Assembly (NCBI GenBank): GCA_937872225.1
Contig: CALMRZ010000012.1
Coordinates: 1-64,000 of the forward strand
Length of the DNA stretch: 64,000 nucleotides
Source of the DNA: an uncultured Spirochaetota bacterium
GTDB taxonomy: Bacteria > Spirochaetota > UBA4802 > UBA5550
Direction: 5' to 3'
Position 1 is the stretch's first letter. Each line of letters opens with the position of its first letter. This document shows positions 55,222 through 64,000 of this stretch, piece after piece. Below the pieces are notes generated by a model. It was not told the DNA's origin. It was given only the letters and a program-made list of their open reading frames with translations, and made no database searches. Both the position numbers and the translations under genes were made by a program.

Positions 55222-56632
55222 CAAAATAACTCCTCGTGTCCGGCATCCTGTATTTGCTGTAATCAATTCCTTTCCCCCTGGGGGCATATTTATAATTCGT
55301 TTCTTTCGGAGCAAGCCCGGCAAGCAGCGAAAAAACTCCCACCGCGATACCCTCCGCTATTTCATTCTGTTTTTTCGTCAGCAGCAAACGGTCCCTGTTC
55401 CTGTTCAGATACCCAAGTTCGATGAAGGCGTTAACGGCGTTCACATGAAGCGGCATGATCCAGACGGAAATGTAGCTTTTGCCCGGCTTCTGAAGGCGGT
55501 TGTCATCGCCATGGAGATACAGGGAATAGCATATATACCTGACGATCTCGTATGACGCGTAGGCGTTGTCGCCCCCGAATCCTTCCTCTCCCCCGTCTCG
55601 CCGGTACCGCTCATAGGGCGATCTTTCCCTGTCCCAGAACCTGCCCTCCGGGACAAAAGTCTCATACGTCGGGGCGTACCGGCTCATGGGAATTTTATAC
55701 CGCGCCGCGTGCTCCCATCCCTCCGCATCGGCATAGTTCCACCTGACCATGTTGTACCGGTAGCCTTTAAAATTGGACCGGTCCGATTCGAGGTTTTTTC
55801 GCAGGGGGTAACCGGTAAAATAGATGGAGGTGTCGTTCAGGAACCAGTCAAAGTCGGAACGCGTGGTTTCTTCAATGAACCATTCCCGGTAGGGGCTTTT
55901 CGTGTAAAATTTTTTGTTTTCCCGGTTACCCTTCAAATAGTCAAGCCCCTGCCGGAGAAAGGAATAGGGCGGGATAATGACCGGGTTCATCCCCTCGAAA
56001 TCCCGCGGTGCGTCCCTGGCCAAGTGAAGCGAAACGACCAGATGGGGTTTCAGCGCGTTTATTCTTGAAATGCGCCCGGGCTGCATTTTTCCGAACAAAT
56101 CGGGATAATCGAAAAGCCGGAAGGGAGCGTTCGGATCTTCAAGATCATCCGCCTCGTCCTCGGTAAGGGACCGCCCCCTGCTCATGTAGGTATGAACCGT
56201 TATTTTTTGCGGGGATCCATCCGCATACCGTTCCAGCAGCCGGTAAAATTTCTCCCTATTGCCGCCCGGGGCCAGGAGCTTCAATAATTTCTCGGTCTTC
56301 TTCGCTATACTGTAGACTATTTCCCTCTCTTCCAGCCCCTTCCGGGCCGCCCCCTCCTTGAAATAATCGAGATATCTCCGGTACATCGTGTCATACCGGT
56401 CACCGTGGACCGACATGGGATTCCTGCCGGTACCGCCATGGCCGGGATCGATGACCACCCTGAAGGTGGGGAACTCCTGAATGCTGGTCATCGACGGCAT
56501 CATCAAGAAAAACAGGACGGCAACGGGAATCAGCATCCAGGGTTTCAGCAGGAGGTTAACCGCGTAAAAGTAGCATTCAATTGCATGATACTTGATAATT
56601 TCTATTTTTTTTCTGGGAACCGGCATGGGCAC
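55205..56632 (-). CDS. N-acetylmuramoyl-L-alanine amidase (Amidase_3)
   Basis: The enzyme has 475 residues. An N-terminal membrane anchor (about 27-46) precedes the amidase core: VVIDPGHGG carries the first zinc His, LEEREIVYSIA the Glu, VVSLHLA the second His, and AFIELGYLNRNRD the catalytic Glu. It is longer than usual because of an insertion of about 150 residues between the second His and the final motif, rich in Arg, Tyr and Asp. It would cleave peptidoglycan cross-stem amides, possibly while anchored at the inner membrane. It overlaps htrA by 17 nt and starts the operon. Confidence 0.9.
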   Translation of the reverse strand: MPMPVPRKKIEIIKYHAIECYFYAVNLLLKPWMLIPVAVLFFLMMPSMTSIQEFPTFRVVIDPGHGGTGRNPMSVHGDRYDTMYRRYLDYFKEGAARKGLEEREIVYSIAKKTEKLLKLLAPGGNREKFYRLLERYADGSPQKITVHTYMSRGRSLTEDEADDLEDPNAPFRLFDYPDLFGKMQPGRISRINALKPHLVVSLHLARDAPRDFEGMNPVIIPPYSFLRQGLDYLKGNRENKKFYTKSPYREWFIEETTRSDFDWFLNDTSIYFTGYPLRKNLESDRSNFKGYRYNMVRWNYADAEGWEHAARYKIPMSRYAPTYETFVPEGRFWDRERSPYERYRRDGGEEGFGGDNAYASYEIVRYICYSLYLHGDDNRLQKPGKSYISVWIMPLHVNAVNAFIELGYLNRNRDRLLLTKKQNEIAEGIAVGVFSLLAGLAPKETNYKYAPRGKGIDYSKYRMPDTRSYFDEVAD

Positions 56633-56796
56633 TTATTGCTCGTCACATCAGATAATTGTGCAACTATTATACCTGTTCACTATAAATTCTATTACAATTT
56701 TACGCCTTTTCCTAATTTTTAATTTTCGGGACGGCAAACTGCGGATTCACCGGCATACGTCGAACCGGCTGACATGGAGGATTTGACATGGAGACT

Positions 56797-56841
56797 GCCG
56801 GAACAAAAAAAGGGGGATGACTCCCCCTTTTTGGTTCCGGC
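56797..56841. terminator. Strong bidirectional terminator
   Basis: A long near-perfect hairpin: GCCGGAAC, an A-tract and GGGGG on the left pair with CCCCC, a T-tract and GTTCCGGC on the right. The inner A and T tracts make it work in either direction. It lies 13 nt before the end of the minus-strand helical protein gene and also shields the region upstream of the amidase operon. Confidence 0.85.
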
Positions 56842-56854
56842 ATGAATGTTTGAA

Positions 56855-57634
56855 TTACTTTTTGGTCTCTTCTCTCTTCTCGGCAAACAGCCTGTTCATG
56901 TTGTCGGCCTTGGCAACCTTGTATTTGTCATGGATGCTCTTTCTTTCATTTTCATCCTTAGCGAGGGCCTCCAGGATGGAGATGCCATAGGCCCGGGACA
57001 CGCGCAGGTGATAGATGGCGCCGGAATAGTATTTGTCCTGGGCCGCAGCCTGGGCGTCATCAAGCTGGCCGTAGGCTACTTTCAGTCTGAGATGATTATT
57101 GGCAAGCTGATCGGCCTTGTCCGGGTCGATGCGGGAGCTGACATCCAGGTGAAGCAGGAGGACCTTGCCGGCGCACTCGTTCAGCAGCTCTTCATCCTGC
57201 TTCTTGTAATCCTCTATGATGGTTTTGTAAAGTTCGCGGATGGTGTTCAGGTTCTTCTCCAGCTTGTCCCTGGAATAAATCATATTGCGCTTGTAATACT
57301 GTTCCAGACCGTCCTTGTACTGGTTATAGATTTCCTGGTATTTCGAGTCCCAGCCTTTGCCGGAATTGTTTTTTACCAGCACATTAAGGAGATATATATC
57401 CTCAAGGTTTCTCTTCATTAACTTTTCGACAACTTCATTGGCGTGAAACTTGGCAAGATAGTCGTCTTCCGGTCTGGTTGATTCATCATAGTCCTTGCTC
57501 CGGTAGGAACCATCGGGCATTTTCTTTATGCCGTCGTCCTTCTTCTCCGCCGTCTGCTGCGCGAAAGCGAGAGAAAAAGCAAAAACGCTTACGATAATAA
57601 GCGACATAACTTTACAATACCTTCTCATCGTCAT
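56855..57634 (-). CDS. Exported helical protein of unknown function
   Basis: The product has 259 residues from ATG 57634 (GGAG upstream). A signal peptide (about 1-26, cleaved after AFA) is followed by an almost entirely alpha-helical, highly charged mature protein. No Cys pattern or repeat family is obvious. A strong terminator follows directly, and the AT-rich gap 57635-57813 separates it from the glycerate kinase, so it is probably a single-gene transcript. I do not recognise the family. Confidence 0.75.
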   Translation of the reverse strand: MTMRRYCKVMSLIIVSVFAFSLAFAQQTAEKKDDGIKKMPDGSYRSKDYDESTRPEDDYLAKFHANEVVEKLMKRNLEDIYLLNVLVKNNSGKGWDSKYQEIYNQYKDGLEQYYKRNMIYSRDKLEKNLNTIRELYKTIIEDYKKQDEELLNECAGKVLLLHLDVSSRIDPDKADQLANNHLRLKVAYGQLDDAQAAAQDKYYSGAIYHLRVSRAYGISILEALAKDENERKSIHDKYKVAKADNMNRLFAEKREETKK

Positions 57635-57813
57635 AATAATTCTCCTCGTAAAACTGTATTTATTCAATTCTTAATTATTAGGCACCGTAAAACCTTATAG
57701 GGTAAGGGTAAATTAATTAATAAATTATAAATTATCAACCATTTTTTTATATATCGTATTAATTTCCATGCAACTTGATTCATTTATTGGTAAATAACCC
57801 AAAATAAATTATG

Positions 57814-59151
57814 TCACGATATCAGCAGTATCCTCACGTCCATCGTGTTGGTGTTAGTCGGTCCGGTCCTGATCAGGGTTCCCAGCCTTTCATGGAAATG
57901 ATATGAATCATTGGTATCGATGTAGTGCCGGATATCCATTCCCCGTTCCCGGGCTTCTTTCAGGGTACCGCCGTCGGCACAGGCGCCTGCCGCGTCCGTT
58001 GGCCCGTCGCTGCCGTCAGTGCCGATACTTGCCATCGTCACCCGCTCCAGCCCTTCGATGTGCACCGCCGCGTGCATGGCATATTCCATATTTCTTCCGC
58101 CCAGACCGTCGCCGGTGACAATGACCGTGGTCTCGCCGCCGCTTATGACGCACGCCGGCGCCGGAACCGGATTGGAGGAAGCGAGAATCTCACGGGCGAT
58201 ACGGGCGTGCCATGCTGCGGTGTCCCCGGTATCGCCTTCTATCATCGAGGACAGGATGATGCTGTTGTATCCCCGTGAAACAGCCTCATTCCGCGCCGCC
58301 TGGAGCGCTATGATGTTCGAGGCCACTATCAGGTTCGTGACCTTTGCGAAAACAGGGTCATCCGGGCCGGGATTCTCTTCAATATCTCCCCGACAGCCGG
58401 CTCTGATCCGCCCGGCTACCGTGGGCGGCACCTTTTCTGAAAGGCCGTATTTTTCAAAAACATTCCATGCATCGCGAAAGGTCGACCGGTCAGGCACAAA
58501 AGGCCCCGATGCGATGACGTCCATGTTGTCTCCCACAACGTCGGAGATCATGAGGTTGATCACCGTGGCGCCTCCGGCGGCCTTTGCCATGTTCCCGCCC
58601 TTAACCAGGGAAAGGTGCTTCCGCACCGTGTTGACCTCATGGATACTTGCCCCGCATTTCAGCAGGAGCGAGGTCGTCTCCCGCTTGTCCTCAAGGCTGA
58701 TCGGGTCCGGCGGAAGCGGCAGGAGGGCCGAACCGCCGCCGGAAATCAGGGATATGACCAGGTCGTCACTCCCGGCGCTGTTCAGCAGTTCCACTATCTT
58801 TTTGGCCCCGTCGACCCCGCTGGAATCAGGAACGGGGTGGGCGGCCTCAATGATCTTTATCCTTTCAAGCCTGTCCGTGTAGCCGTATTTCACGCAGATC
58901 AGCCCTGTATCAACGCGGTCGCCGAGGAGCGTCTCCACAGCCCGGGCCATGGCCGCCGTCGCCTTTCCGGCGCCGACGACGAGCACCCGTGAATAATCAC
59001 CGAGACGGTATTCTTTATAGATATGTCCCCCGTTAAACAGCCGGAGAGCGTCATCTTTTCGTGTAAGGTGGGCGTCTACTGCGGCCACAGGATCTACCGC
59101 GGCAATGGCTGCCGTGTATATGGCTTTGAGATCATCCCTGATCTTCGACAT
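57814..59151 (-). CDS. Glycerate 2-kinase (MOFRL/GckA family)
   Basis: The enzyme has 445 residues, normal for the class that phosphorylates D-glycerate at C2. Family blocks: VGAGKATAAMA, AAHPVPD, SLISGGGSALLPLP, VRKHLSLVKGG, VISGGETTV, GGRNMEY and the MOFRL-type SIGTDGSDGPTDAAGA. It lies 81 nt downstream of a sodium:solute symporter on the same strand, so glycerate or a hydroxy acid uptake route is possible but unproven. The RBS is weak. Confidence 0.94.
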   Translation of the reverse strand: MSKIRDDLKAIYTAAIAAVDPVAAVDAHLTRKDDALRLFNGGHIYKEYRLGDYSRVLVVGAGKATAAMARAVETLLGDRVDTGLICVKYGYTDRLERIKIIEAAHPVPDSSGVDGAKKIVELLNSAGSDDLVISLISGGGSALLPLPPDPISLEDKRETTSLLLKCGASIHEVNTVRKHLSLVKGGNMAKAAGGATVINLMISDVVGDNMDVIASGPFVPDRSTFRDAWNVFEKYGLSEKVPPTVAGRIRAGCRGDIEENPGPDDPVFAKVTNLIVASNIIALQAARNEAVSRGYNSIILSSMIEGDTGDTAAWHARIAREILASSNPVPAPACVISGGETTVIVTGDGLGGRNMEYAMHAAVHIEGLERVTMASIGTDGSDGPTDAAGACADGGTLKEARERGMDIRHYIDTNDSYHFHERLGTLIRTGPTNTNTMDVRILLIS

Positions 59152-59232
59152 TCACATACCCCGGTGGGCCCCATGGGAGGGGAATGGTAACATGACATCA
59201 TTAATGATACAGCATTATGGCCGAAAAGTCAA

Positions 59233-61032
59233 TCAGGAATGCCGCATGCTATCGGCCATGATCCCTTTCTTATCTTTTAAGCGATATGCCAGGATGAAGA
59301 AGAGAATTACCGCTGCGGCCAGGAGAACCATTCCCCGTACATACGATTGAAAGATCAATTCCCCTATCGAAAAGAGAGAAGTATAGACCAGGGCAATCCC
59401 GAGTATCCAGTCCGCCAGAAGCCGCCACAGCGGTTCCGCCGCGACAATGCCGGCGGCGCATTCTTCGCGGATTCTCCGCCACCCGGGGCCGCCGGGCAAT
59501 ACCCGTCGGTAGAATGCGCCCAGCTGCTCCTTTGCAACCGGCTTCGTGACCACCGTGACACCGATCCACGAGAGTGTGGTCACCCCGGCAATGAAGAAGA
59601 GACTCTCGGGAAATTTTATGAAGGGAACATACGTTTCTCCGGGATGGGCTATGCGGAAAACAAGAAGGGGCACGCCGTAGGCGAAAATCGGCACGACCAT
59701 GGCCACTATTTCCGACCACGCGTTGATCCGCCACCAGTACCATCGCAGGATGAGCACCAGTCCGAGGCCGGCGCCGCACTCAATGATGAACTCCCAGGAG
59801 CCTGATATGCTGTTCATGACCCTGATCACGAGGCTTGACAGTATGACCAGGAGGAGTGTGACGATCCTCGAGACCAGAACATAGTGTTTTTCATCGGCGT
59901 CCTTTTTGATAAACCGCTTGTACAGGTCATTGATGATATAGGAGCTCCCCCAGTTGAGGTGCGTCGCTATGGTGGACATGTAGGCGGCCAGGAACGCAGC
60001 CACCAGGAACCCGAGAAGCCCCGGCGGCAAGTGGTCCCGCATGGCCATGATGTAGCCGTCCCGGGGATACTCCAGTCCCGGGTAGAGGACGAGGGATGCG
60101 AGGGCGACGATGATCCACGGCCAGGGCCGCAGGGCATAGTGGGCGACGGCAAACCAGAGGGTGGCCAGAAGGGAATGGCGCTCGTCCTTTGCGGACATCA
60201 TCCGCTGGGCGATGTACCCACCTCCGCCCGGCTCGTTGCCGGGGTACCAGGACGACCACCACTGGACGGCGATATGGGCGATGAAGGCCGTCGCGGACAG
60301 GGTCATGATCCCCGTGGCAGCGCCGGATGCGCTGAAGGACACCGCCGGGAAAAAGCTGAACACATGGGGCGGGAGGGACTTCATGAGGCCCCGGACGCCC
60401 CCGATTTCAGGGAGACCGGTGACGGCAACTGCCAGCATGATGCACCCCGCCATGGCTATGATGAACTGGAACATGTCGGTGAAGGCGACGCCCCACAGTC
60501 CCGAGATCGCGGAATATATGCCCACGATGATCATGGCCCCGATGATGTAGAGCAGCACCGAGTCCTCCTCGATTCCGAAGATCACCCTCAGGATCGACGC
60601 CATGGCCAGGTTGACCCACCCCATGATGATGACGTTCATGAAAATGCCCAGGTACACGGCCTTGAACCCGCGCAGGAAGGCCGCCGATTTCCCGGAATAG
60701 CGGAGCTCGATGAACTCCACGTCGGTGAGGATCCCGGCCCGGCGCCACAGCCTGGCGAAAAAGAAAACCGTGAGCATTGTCCCGGCCACCATGTTCCACC
60801 AGAGCCAGTTGCCGGCAACGCCGTTCTTCGCCACCAGCTCCGTGACGGCCAGGGGCGTGTCCGCGGCGAAGGTCGTCGCCACCATGGTCGTACCCGCAAG
60901 CCACCAGGGCATCTTCCTTCCCGACAGGAAAAAATCCTCCGTGCTCTGGCCCGCACGCTTCCGAAAGCACAGGGCGATGGCAATGCTTCCGGCGAAATAC
61001 AGTACGATGAGGATGATGTCTATAGGGGCCAT
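59233..61032 (-). CDS. Sodium:solute symporter (SSS family)
   Basis: The protein has 599 residues and about 13 membrane helices. Family markers include FFLSGRKMPWWLAG near the start, the long helix ASILRVIFGI and the AAFLAAYMSTIATHLNWGSSYIINDLY block that shapes the sodium site. Members import sugars, amino acids, organic acids or vitamins with Na+. A C-terminal tail of about 60 residues ends in two more helices. The ATG has AAGGT upstream. The substrate cannot be read; the adjacent glycerate kinase is the only hint. Confidence 0.93.
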   Translation of the reverse strand: MAPIDIILIVLYFAGSIAIALCFRKRAGQSTEDFFLSGRKMPWWLAGTTMVATTFAADTPLAVTELVAKNGVAGNWLWWNMVAGTMLTVFFFARLWRRAGILTDVEFIELRYSGKSAAFLRGFKAVYLGIFMNVIIMGWVNLAMASILRVIFGIEEDSVLLYIIGAMIIVGIYSAISGLWGVAFTDMFQFIIAMAGCIMLAVAVTGLPEIGGVRGLMKSLPPHVFSFFPAVSFSASGAATGIMTLSATAFIAHIAVQWWSSWYPGNEPGGGGYIAQRMMSAKDERHSLLATLWFAVAHYALRPWPWIIVALASLVLYPGLEYPRDGYIMAMRDHLPPGLLGFLVAAFLAAYMSTIATHLNWGSSYIINDLYKRFIKKDADEKHYVLVSRIVTLLLVILSSLVIRVMNSISGSWEFIIECGAGLGLVLILRWYWWRINAWSEIVAMVVPIFAYGVPLLVFRIAHPGETYVPFIKFPESLFFIAGVTTLSWIGVTVVTKPVAKEQLGAFYRRVLPGGPGWRRIREECAAGIVAAEPLWRLLADWILGIALVYTSLFSIGELIFQSYVRGMVLLAAAVILFFILAYRLKDKKGIMADSMRHS

Positions 61033-61114
61033 GGTACTACCTTATCGTTGAATGATGCGCGGTGGGTCCATCAGCAGGCCGATTACGGGCCTTCCGGTGT
61101 TCTAAGAAACAGCA

Positions 61115-61573
61115 CTAATGCATTTCTTTGAAATAAAAATCGATGTCAAAGCCGCCGAATTTCGAATTGAAAGAAAGGTTGATATTTTCATAGAGCGTTT
61201 TTATCGAAATCGGGTCGTCGTTGAATTCCGGCGCATTGAGCTTGATGTCATGCTTGAGAAACTGCATCTGGTTGGCGAAGGTCCCGGTGATCAGGTTTGC
61301 CAGCTCGCCAGCGACATCGCCGTGATACTTGCGGATTGTCTTAACGTCATCGGAATTGATGAACTTCTGCGTAATGAGGTCAAGGGTCTTTTTTGGAAGG
61401 TTAATGATGATCTCGCCCTTCATGGTGCCGTTTATCTCGACCACCACGAGGGGGTCCTTGGCCCTTGACTGGGTCTCGAACACCTCCTCCACCGAGGTAT
61501 CCCCGAGGAAATTCTTGAATATGTGATTAACGGAACGTACCAGATATCGGGAGTATCTATCTGTATCGATCAT
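61115..61573 (-). CDS. cheX: CheX chemotaxis phosphatase
   Basis: The protein has 152 residues, the CheX size. The catalytic ExxN motif is in the helix VAGELANLITGTF. The core strands (VVVEINGTMKGEIIINLPKKT) match CheC/CheX. CheX removes phosphate from CheY-P, and it is the main chemotaxis phosphatase in spirochaetes such as Borrelia. No other che genes lie beside it. The flaB genes are 20 kb away on the other strand. It may have its own promoter, since 61574-61713 is a free gap before the alaS terminator. Confidence 0.92.
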   Translation of the reverse strand: MIDTDRYSRYLVRSVNHIFKNFLGDTSVEEVFETQSRAKDPLVVVEINGTMKGEIIINLPKKTLDLITQKFINSDDVKTIRKYHGDVAGELANLITGTFANQMQFLKHDIKLNAPEFNDDPISIKTLYENINLSFNSKFGGFDIDFYFKEMH

Positions 61574-61713
61574 TCACATACCTCTTGGCCGAAATGGTGT
61601 CGCTGATTCATGGCGGGTTCACGCCACTTCACTAAATGTTATGGTGAAACAACTACTATTGGAAAAACATCCTGTCAATACCTTTTACAGGTTATGTCTC
61701 ATAAAATATACCC

Positions 61714-61742
61714 AAAAAAGCGCGCCCCGAAGGCGCGTTTTT
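61714..61742 (-). terminator. Intrinsic terminator of alaS
   Basis: Read on the minus strand, a 6-bp CGCGCC/GGCGCG stem with a TTCGG loop is followed by six T (forward-strand A run 61714-61719). It begins 28 nt after the alaS stop. Confidence 0.85.
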
Positions 61743-61770
61743 CTTTAGCCGACAGCTGCTTAATCCCGGC

Positions 61771-64000
61771 CTACCCGTTCTTCCCGGCCATTTCGCGGGC
61801 CATGGAAACCGCCTTCCCAATCGCCTCTTTCAGGCCCTCCGGCGACTTGCCGCCGGCCTGGGCCATGTCCGTGCGCCCGCCGCCGCCGCCGCCGACAAGC
61901 TTTGCTGCTTCCTTTATGATTTTCCCGCAGTCGATCCCCTTCTTCACGGCGCTTTTTGTCGCGGCGAAAAGGAGCAGGGCCTTGCCATCGGCGGTTGATC
62001 CGAACAGGACGACCGCGTTCTGGTCCTTTTCCCTGATCGCGTCAGAAAGGTTCCTTAGCTCATCGGCTCCCATGCCGTTGAAGGTCTGGGACACGATCGT
62101 CACTCCTCCGACGGATTCAGCCTTGGCCAGAATAGAATCCAGCCCCGTAGACAGGCTGTCCTTTTTCAGCTTTTCAAGCTCTTTCTCCAGCATCCTGTTG
62201 CGCCTGACCAGTTCGTCGATCTTCTTGACAAGGGACGATTCGGAAACGTTCACCAGGTTCACCAGGGCCGATACCGTTTCCTCGTGGCTGTTGTATCGCT
62301 CGAGAATTCCCCTGAGGGTCGCCGCCTCGATCCTCCGCATGCCCGCCCCCGGCGAGGCTTCTCGCAGAATTTTAAACAGGCCGATCTGACCGGTGGCTGC
62401 TGCATGGGTGCCCCCGCAGAGTTCCTTGCTGTAATCGCCCACTGACACGACCCTGACCGTGTCCTCATACTTCTCGTCGAACACCGCCATGGCGCCGGTC
62501 TTGACTGCGTCCTGGTATTTCATGACCGTGGTTGTAACCGGTATGTTCTCCCAGATTTTCCTGTTCACCATCTCTTCCACTTCCTTTATTTCGCCGGCGC
62601 TCAGGGCGTTGAAGTGGCTGAAGTCAAAGCGCATCCGGTCCGGAGCGACCAGCGATCCGGCCTGCTTCACATGGCCCCCCAGGACCGTGCGGAGGGCCGC
62701 ATGGAGAAGGTGGGTCACCGTGTGGTTCGCCCGGATCAGGTTCCGGTTCACCACGTCAATGGCGGCCTCGACCCGGTCACCTTTTTTGAATTCTCCCCTG
62801 GTGACCTCGCCTATATGAATGATCGTCTTATTGTTTTTCCTGGTGTCTTCAACGCGGAATTCAGCTCCGGAGGAGGAGGTGATGGTGCCGATGTCTCCCA
62901 CCTGCCCGCCCGATTCTCCGTAGAAAGGGGTTTCCTTCAGCACCATGAGGCCCTTCGAGCCGCCGGCAAGGCAGTCAACGGGAGCCGTGCCGTCATGGAG
63001 AAGCTCAACAATTGATGCCGCGCGTTCAACCTCATATCCCCGGAAGACCGTGTCAGCGGCGGATTTTCCTATGGCCTCACAGGCCTCGTCCAGGCTGCCG
63101 GATGACGCTTTCCAGCTCTGCTTGCCCCGTTCCCGCTGTTTCTCCATCTCTTCTTCGTAGCCCTTGATGTCCACGTCAAGGCCGCGCTCAAGGGCGATCT
63201 CCCGGGTCATCTCCAGGGGAAAGCCGAAGGTGTCGTGGAGAATGAAGGCATCAGTGCCGGATATGATCTTTTCCCCGGTCTTCGTGCACTCTTTCATGAT
63301 TTCCTCGAGGCGGTCCATGCCGTTTTCGAGGGTCTCCAGGAAACGCCGTTCCTCGGATTCAATGACCTTTTTCACGTTTACCGAGGACTCCTTGATCTCA
63401 GGATAAAAGTCCCCCATGATCCCGACGATCGGGTCGACCACGGCATAGATGAAGGGTTCCGCAATGCCGAGCTGGCGGGTGAAACGCATGGCGCGCCGGA
63501 GGATGCGCCGCAGCACGTATCCCCTGCCGTCGTTGGAGGGATACACGCCGTCCGATACCGCAAAGGTTATGGCCCGTGCGTGCTCGGCGATTATGTTGAC
63601 CGGCACTTTCCTGCCGTCGCGGTAATCGATCTTCGCGCGGTCGCACACGAACTTGATGATGCTGATGAACTCGTCGGTCTCGAACACGGAATCCACGTTC
63701 TGCACAAGGGCGGCCAGGCGCTCGAGGCCCATGCCCGTGTCGATGCCGGGCCTGGGGAGGGGATGGAGCTTTCCCGCTGCGTCCTGGTTGTACTGGTTGA
63801 ATACCAGGTTCCAGTATTCCAGGAAACGCTCGCATTCGCATCCCGGCTTGCAGTCGGGCTTTCCGCACCCGTATGCCTCGCCCCTGTCGATATAGAGCTC
63901 GGAGCAGGGACCGCAGGCGCCGGTATCGCCGGCCGGGCCCCAGAAGTTGTCGGCCTTTCCGAGCCGCACGATCTTGTTATCGGGAATGCCGATATTCTTG
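61771..64000 (-). CDS. alaS: Alanyl-tRNA synthetase, 3' part
   Basis: The gene runs off the right edge; the frame stays open to the last base, so the class II N-terminal part is partly missing. Visible parts (about 742 residues): GIDTGMGLERLA (motif 3), a Cys-rich zinc-like segment near the start (GCGKPDCKPGCEC), the editing domain HxxxH in HTVTHLLH and CGGTH, and the C-terminal DHHA1-type Gly-rich segment ending in GGKSPEGLKEAI. The enzyme charges tRNA-Ala and clears Ser and Gly errors. A GTG at 63969 would be an internal codon and not the start. Confidence 0.97.
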   Translation of the reverse strand, partial: KNIGIPDNKIVRLGKADNFWGPAGDTGACGPCSELYIDRGEAYGCGKPDCKPGCECERFLEYWNLVFNQYNQDAAGKLHPLPRPGIDTGMGLERLAALVQNVDSVFETDEFISIIKFVCDRAKIDYRDGRKVPVNIIAEHARAITFAVSDGVYPSNDGRGYVLRRILRRAMRFTRQLGIAEPFIYAVVDPIVGIMGDFYPEIKESSVNVKKVIESEERRFLETLENGMDRLEEIMKECTKTGEKIISGTDAFILHDTFGFPLEMTREIALERGLDVDIKGYEEEMEKQRERGKQSWKASSGSLDEACEAIGKSAADTVFRGYEVERAASIVELLHDGTAPVDCLAGGSKGLMVLKETPFYGESGGQVGDIGTITSSSGAEFRVEDTRKNNKTIIHIGEVTRGEFKKGDRVEAAIDVVNRNLIRANHTVTHLLHAALRTVLGGHVKQAGSLVAPDRMRFDFSHFNALSAGEIKEVEEMVNRKIWENIPVTTTVMKYQDAVKTGAMAVFDEKYEDTVRVVSVGDYSKELCGGTHAAATGQIGLFKILREASPGAGMRRIEAATLRGILERYNSHEETVSALVNLVNVSESSLVKKIDELVRRNRMLEKELEKLKKDSLSTGLDSILAKAESVGGVTIVSQTFNGMGADELRNLSDAIREKDQNAVVLFGSTADGKALLLFAATKSAVKKGIDCGKIIKEAAKLVGGGGGGRTDMAQAGGKSPEGLKEAIGKAVSMAREMAGKNG

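Noticed and set aside
59884-61131. A 415-residue plus-strand frame opposite the symporter
   Set aside because: Very rich in Gly, His, Asp and Arg, with no hydrophobic pattern; the symporter's membrane helices on the minus strand explain the region.
1-64000. CRISPR arrays, tRNA or rRNA genes and transposons
   Set aside because: All gaps longer than 100 nt were read. No regularly spaced repeats, no cloverleaf with a CCA-proximal stem, no rRNA-like blocks and no transposase motifs were found.

Overview
The window looks like chromosomal DNA of a spirochaete (Spirochaetota). The strongest marker is a tandem pair of FlaB periplasmic flagellins. Supporting signs are several lipoprotein signal peptides, a CheX-type chemotaxis phosphatase, large secreted TPR proteins and PilZ proteins. 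Coding DNA is GC-rich with GC-biased third positions, so long antisense open frames are common; I treat these as shadows. Some intergenic stretches (around 19.2-19.5 kb and 39.1-39.5 kb) are clearly AT-rich. I see no prophage, transposase, CRISPR array, rRNA or tRNA.

Layout. 0-9 kb: a C-terminal gene fragment with a terminator, a PEBP-like protein, a small lipoprotein, a PilZ protein, a 2045-residue secreted alpha-2-macroglobulin and a 3-hydroxyacyl-CoA dehydrogenase. 9-16 kb: a RecD-like helicase, a secreted protein, ileS-lspA and a lipoprotein. 16-19.2 kb: a DsrE2-TusA-cytochrome b-HdrD-like operon, probably a sulfur-relay/redox module. 19.5-21.5 kb: xseA-xseB and a small membrane protein. 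21.5-30.7 kb: a tightly packed five-gene operon (see below). 30.9-39 kb: inositol monophosphatase, TPR/barrel protein, PflX-like radical SAM protein, PstS-like lipoprotein and two membrane proteins. 39.5-41.5 kb: flaB twice, with GGA-loop hairpins in both leaders. 41.6-49.7 kb: a possible gene remnant, an LRR lipoprotein, aconitase, a Cys-cluster protein, GDPD, radA and an MCE protein. 49.8-56.6 kb: a 33-residue basic protein on the plus strand, then an overlapping envelope operon (amidase, HtrA protease, small secreted protein, DUF3857-like giant). 56.8-64 kb: secreted helical protein, glycerate kinase, sodium:solute symporter, cheX and the 3' part of alaS.

The most striking region is 21477-30665, read right to left from one candidate promoter. 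It encodes (1) a 1180-residue protein with three PilZ (c-di-GMP receptor) modules, a LuxD-like alpha/beta hydrolase and a SAM methyltransferase; (2) an acyl-CoA-ligase-like protein lacking key catalytic elements; (3) an acyl carrier protein; (4) a B12-binding radical SAM enzyme; and (5) a histidine kinase fused to a receiver and an HD-GYP c-di-GMP phosphodiesterase. Gaps are 12 and 13 nt, a 4-nt overlap, and 24 nt. My inference is a c-di-GMP-controlled pathway that builds or modifies an acyl or lipid product, with a c-di-GMP-degrading sensor as its last gene. The product is unknown. I cannot run homology searches, so every family call rests on motifs and layout read directly from the sequence.
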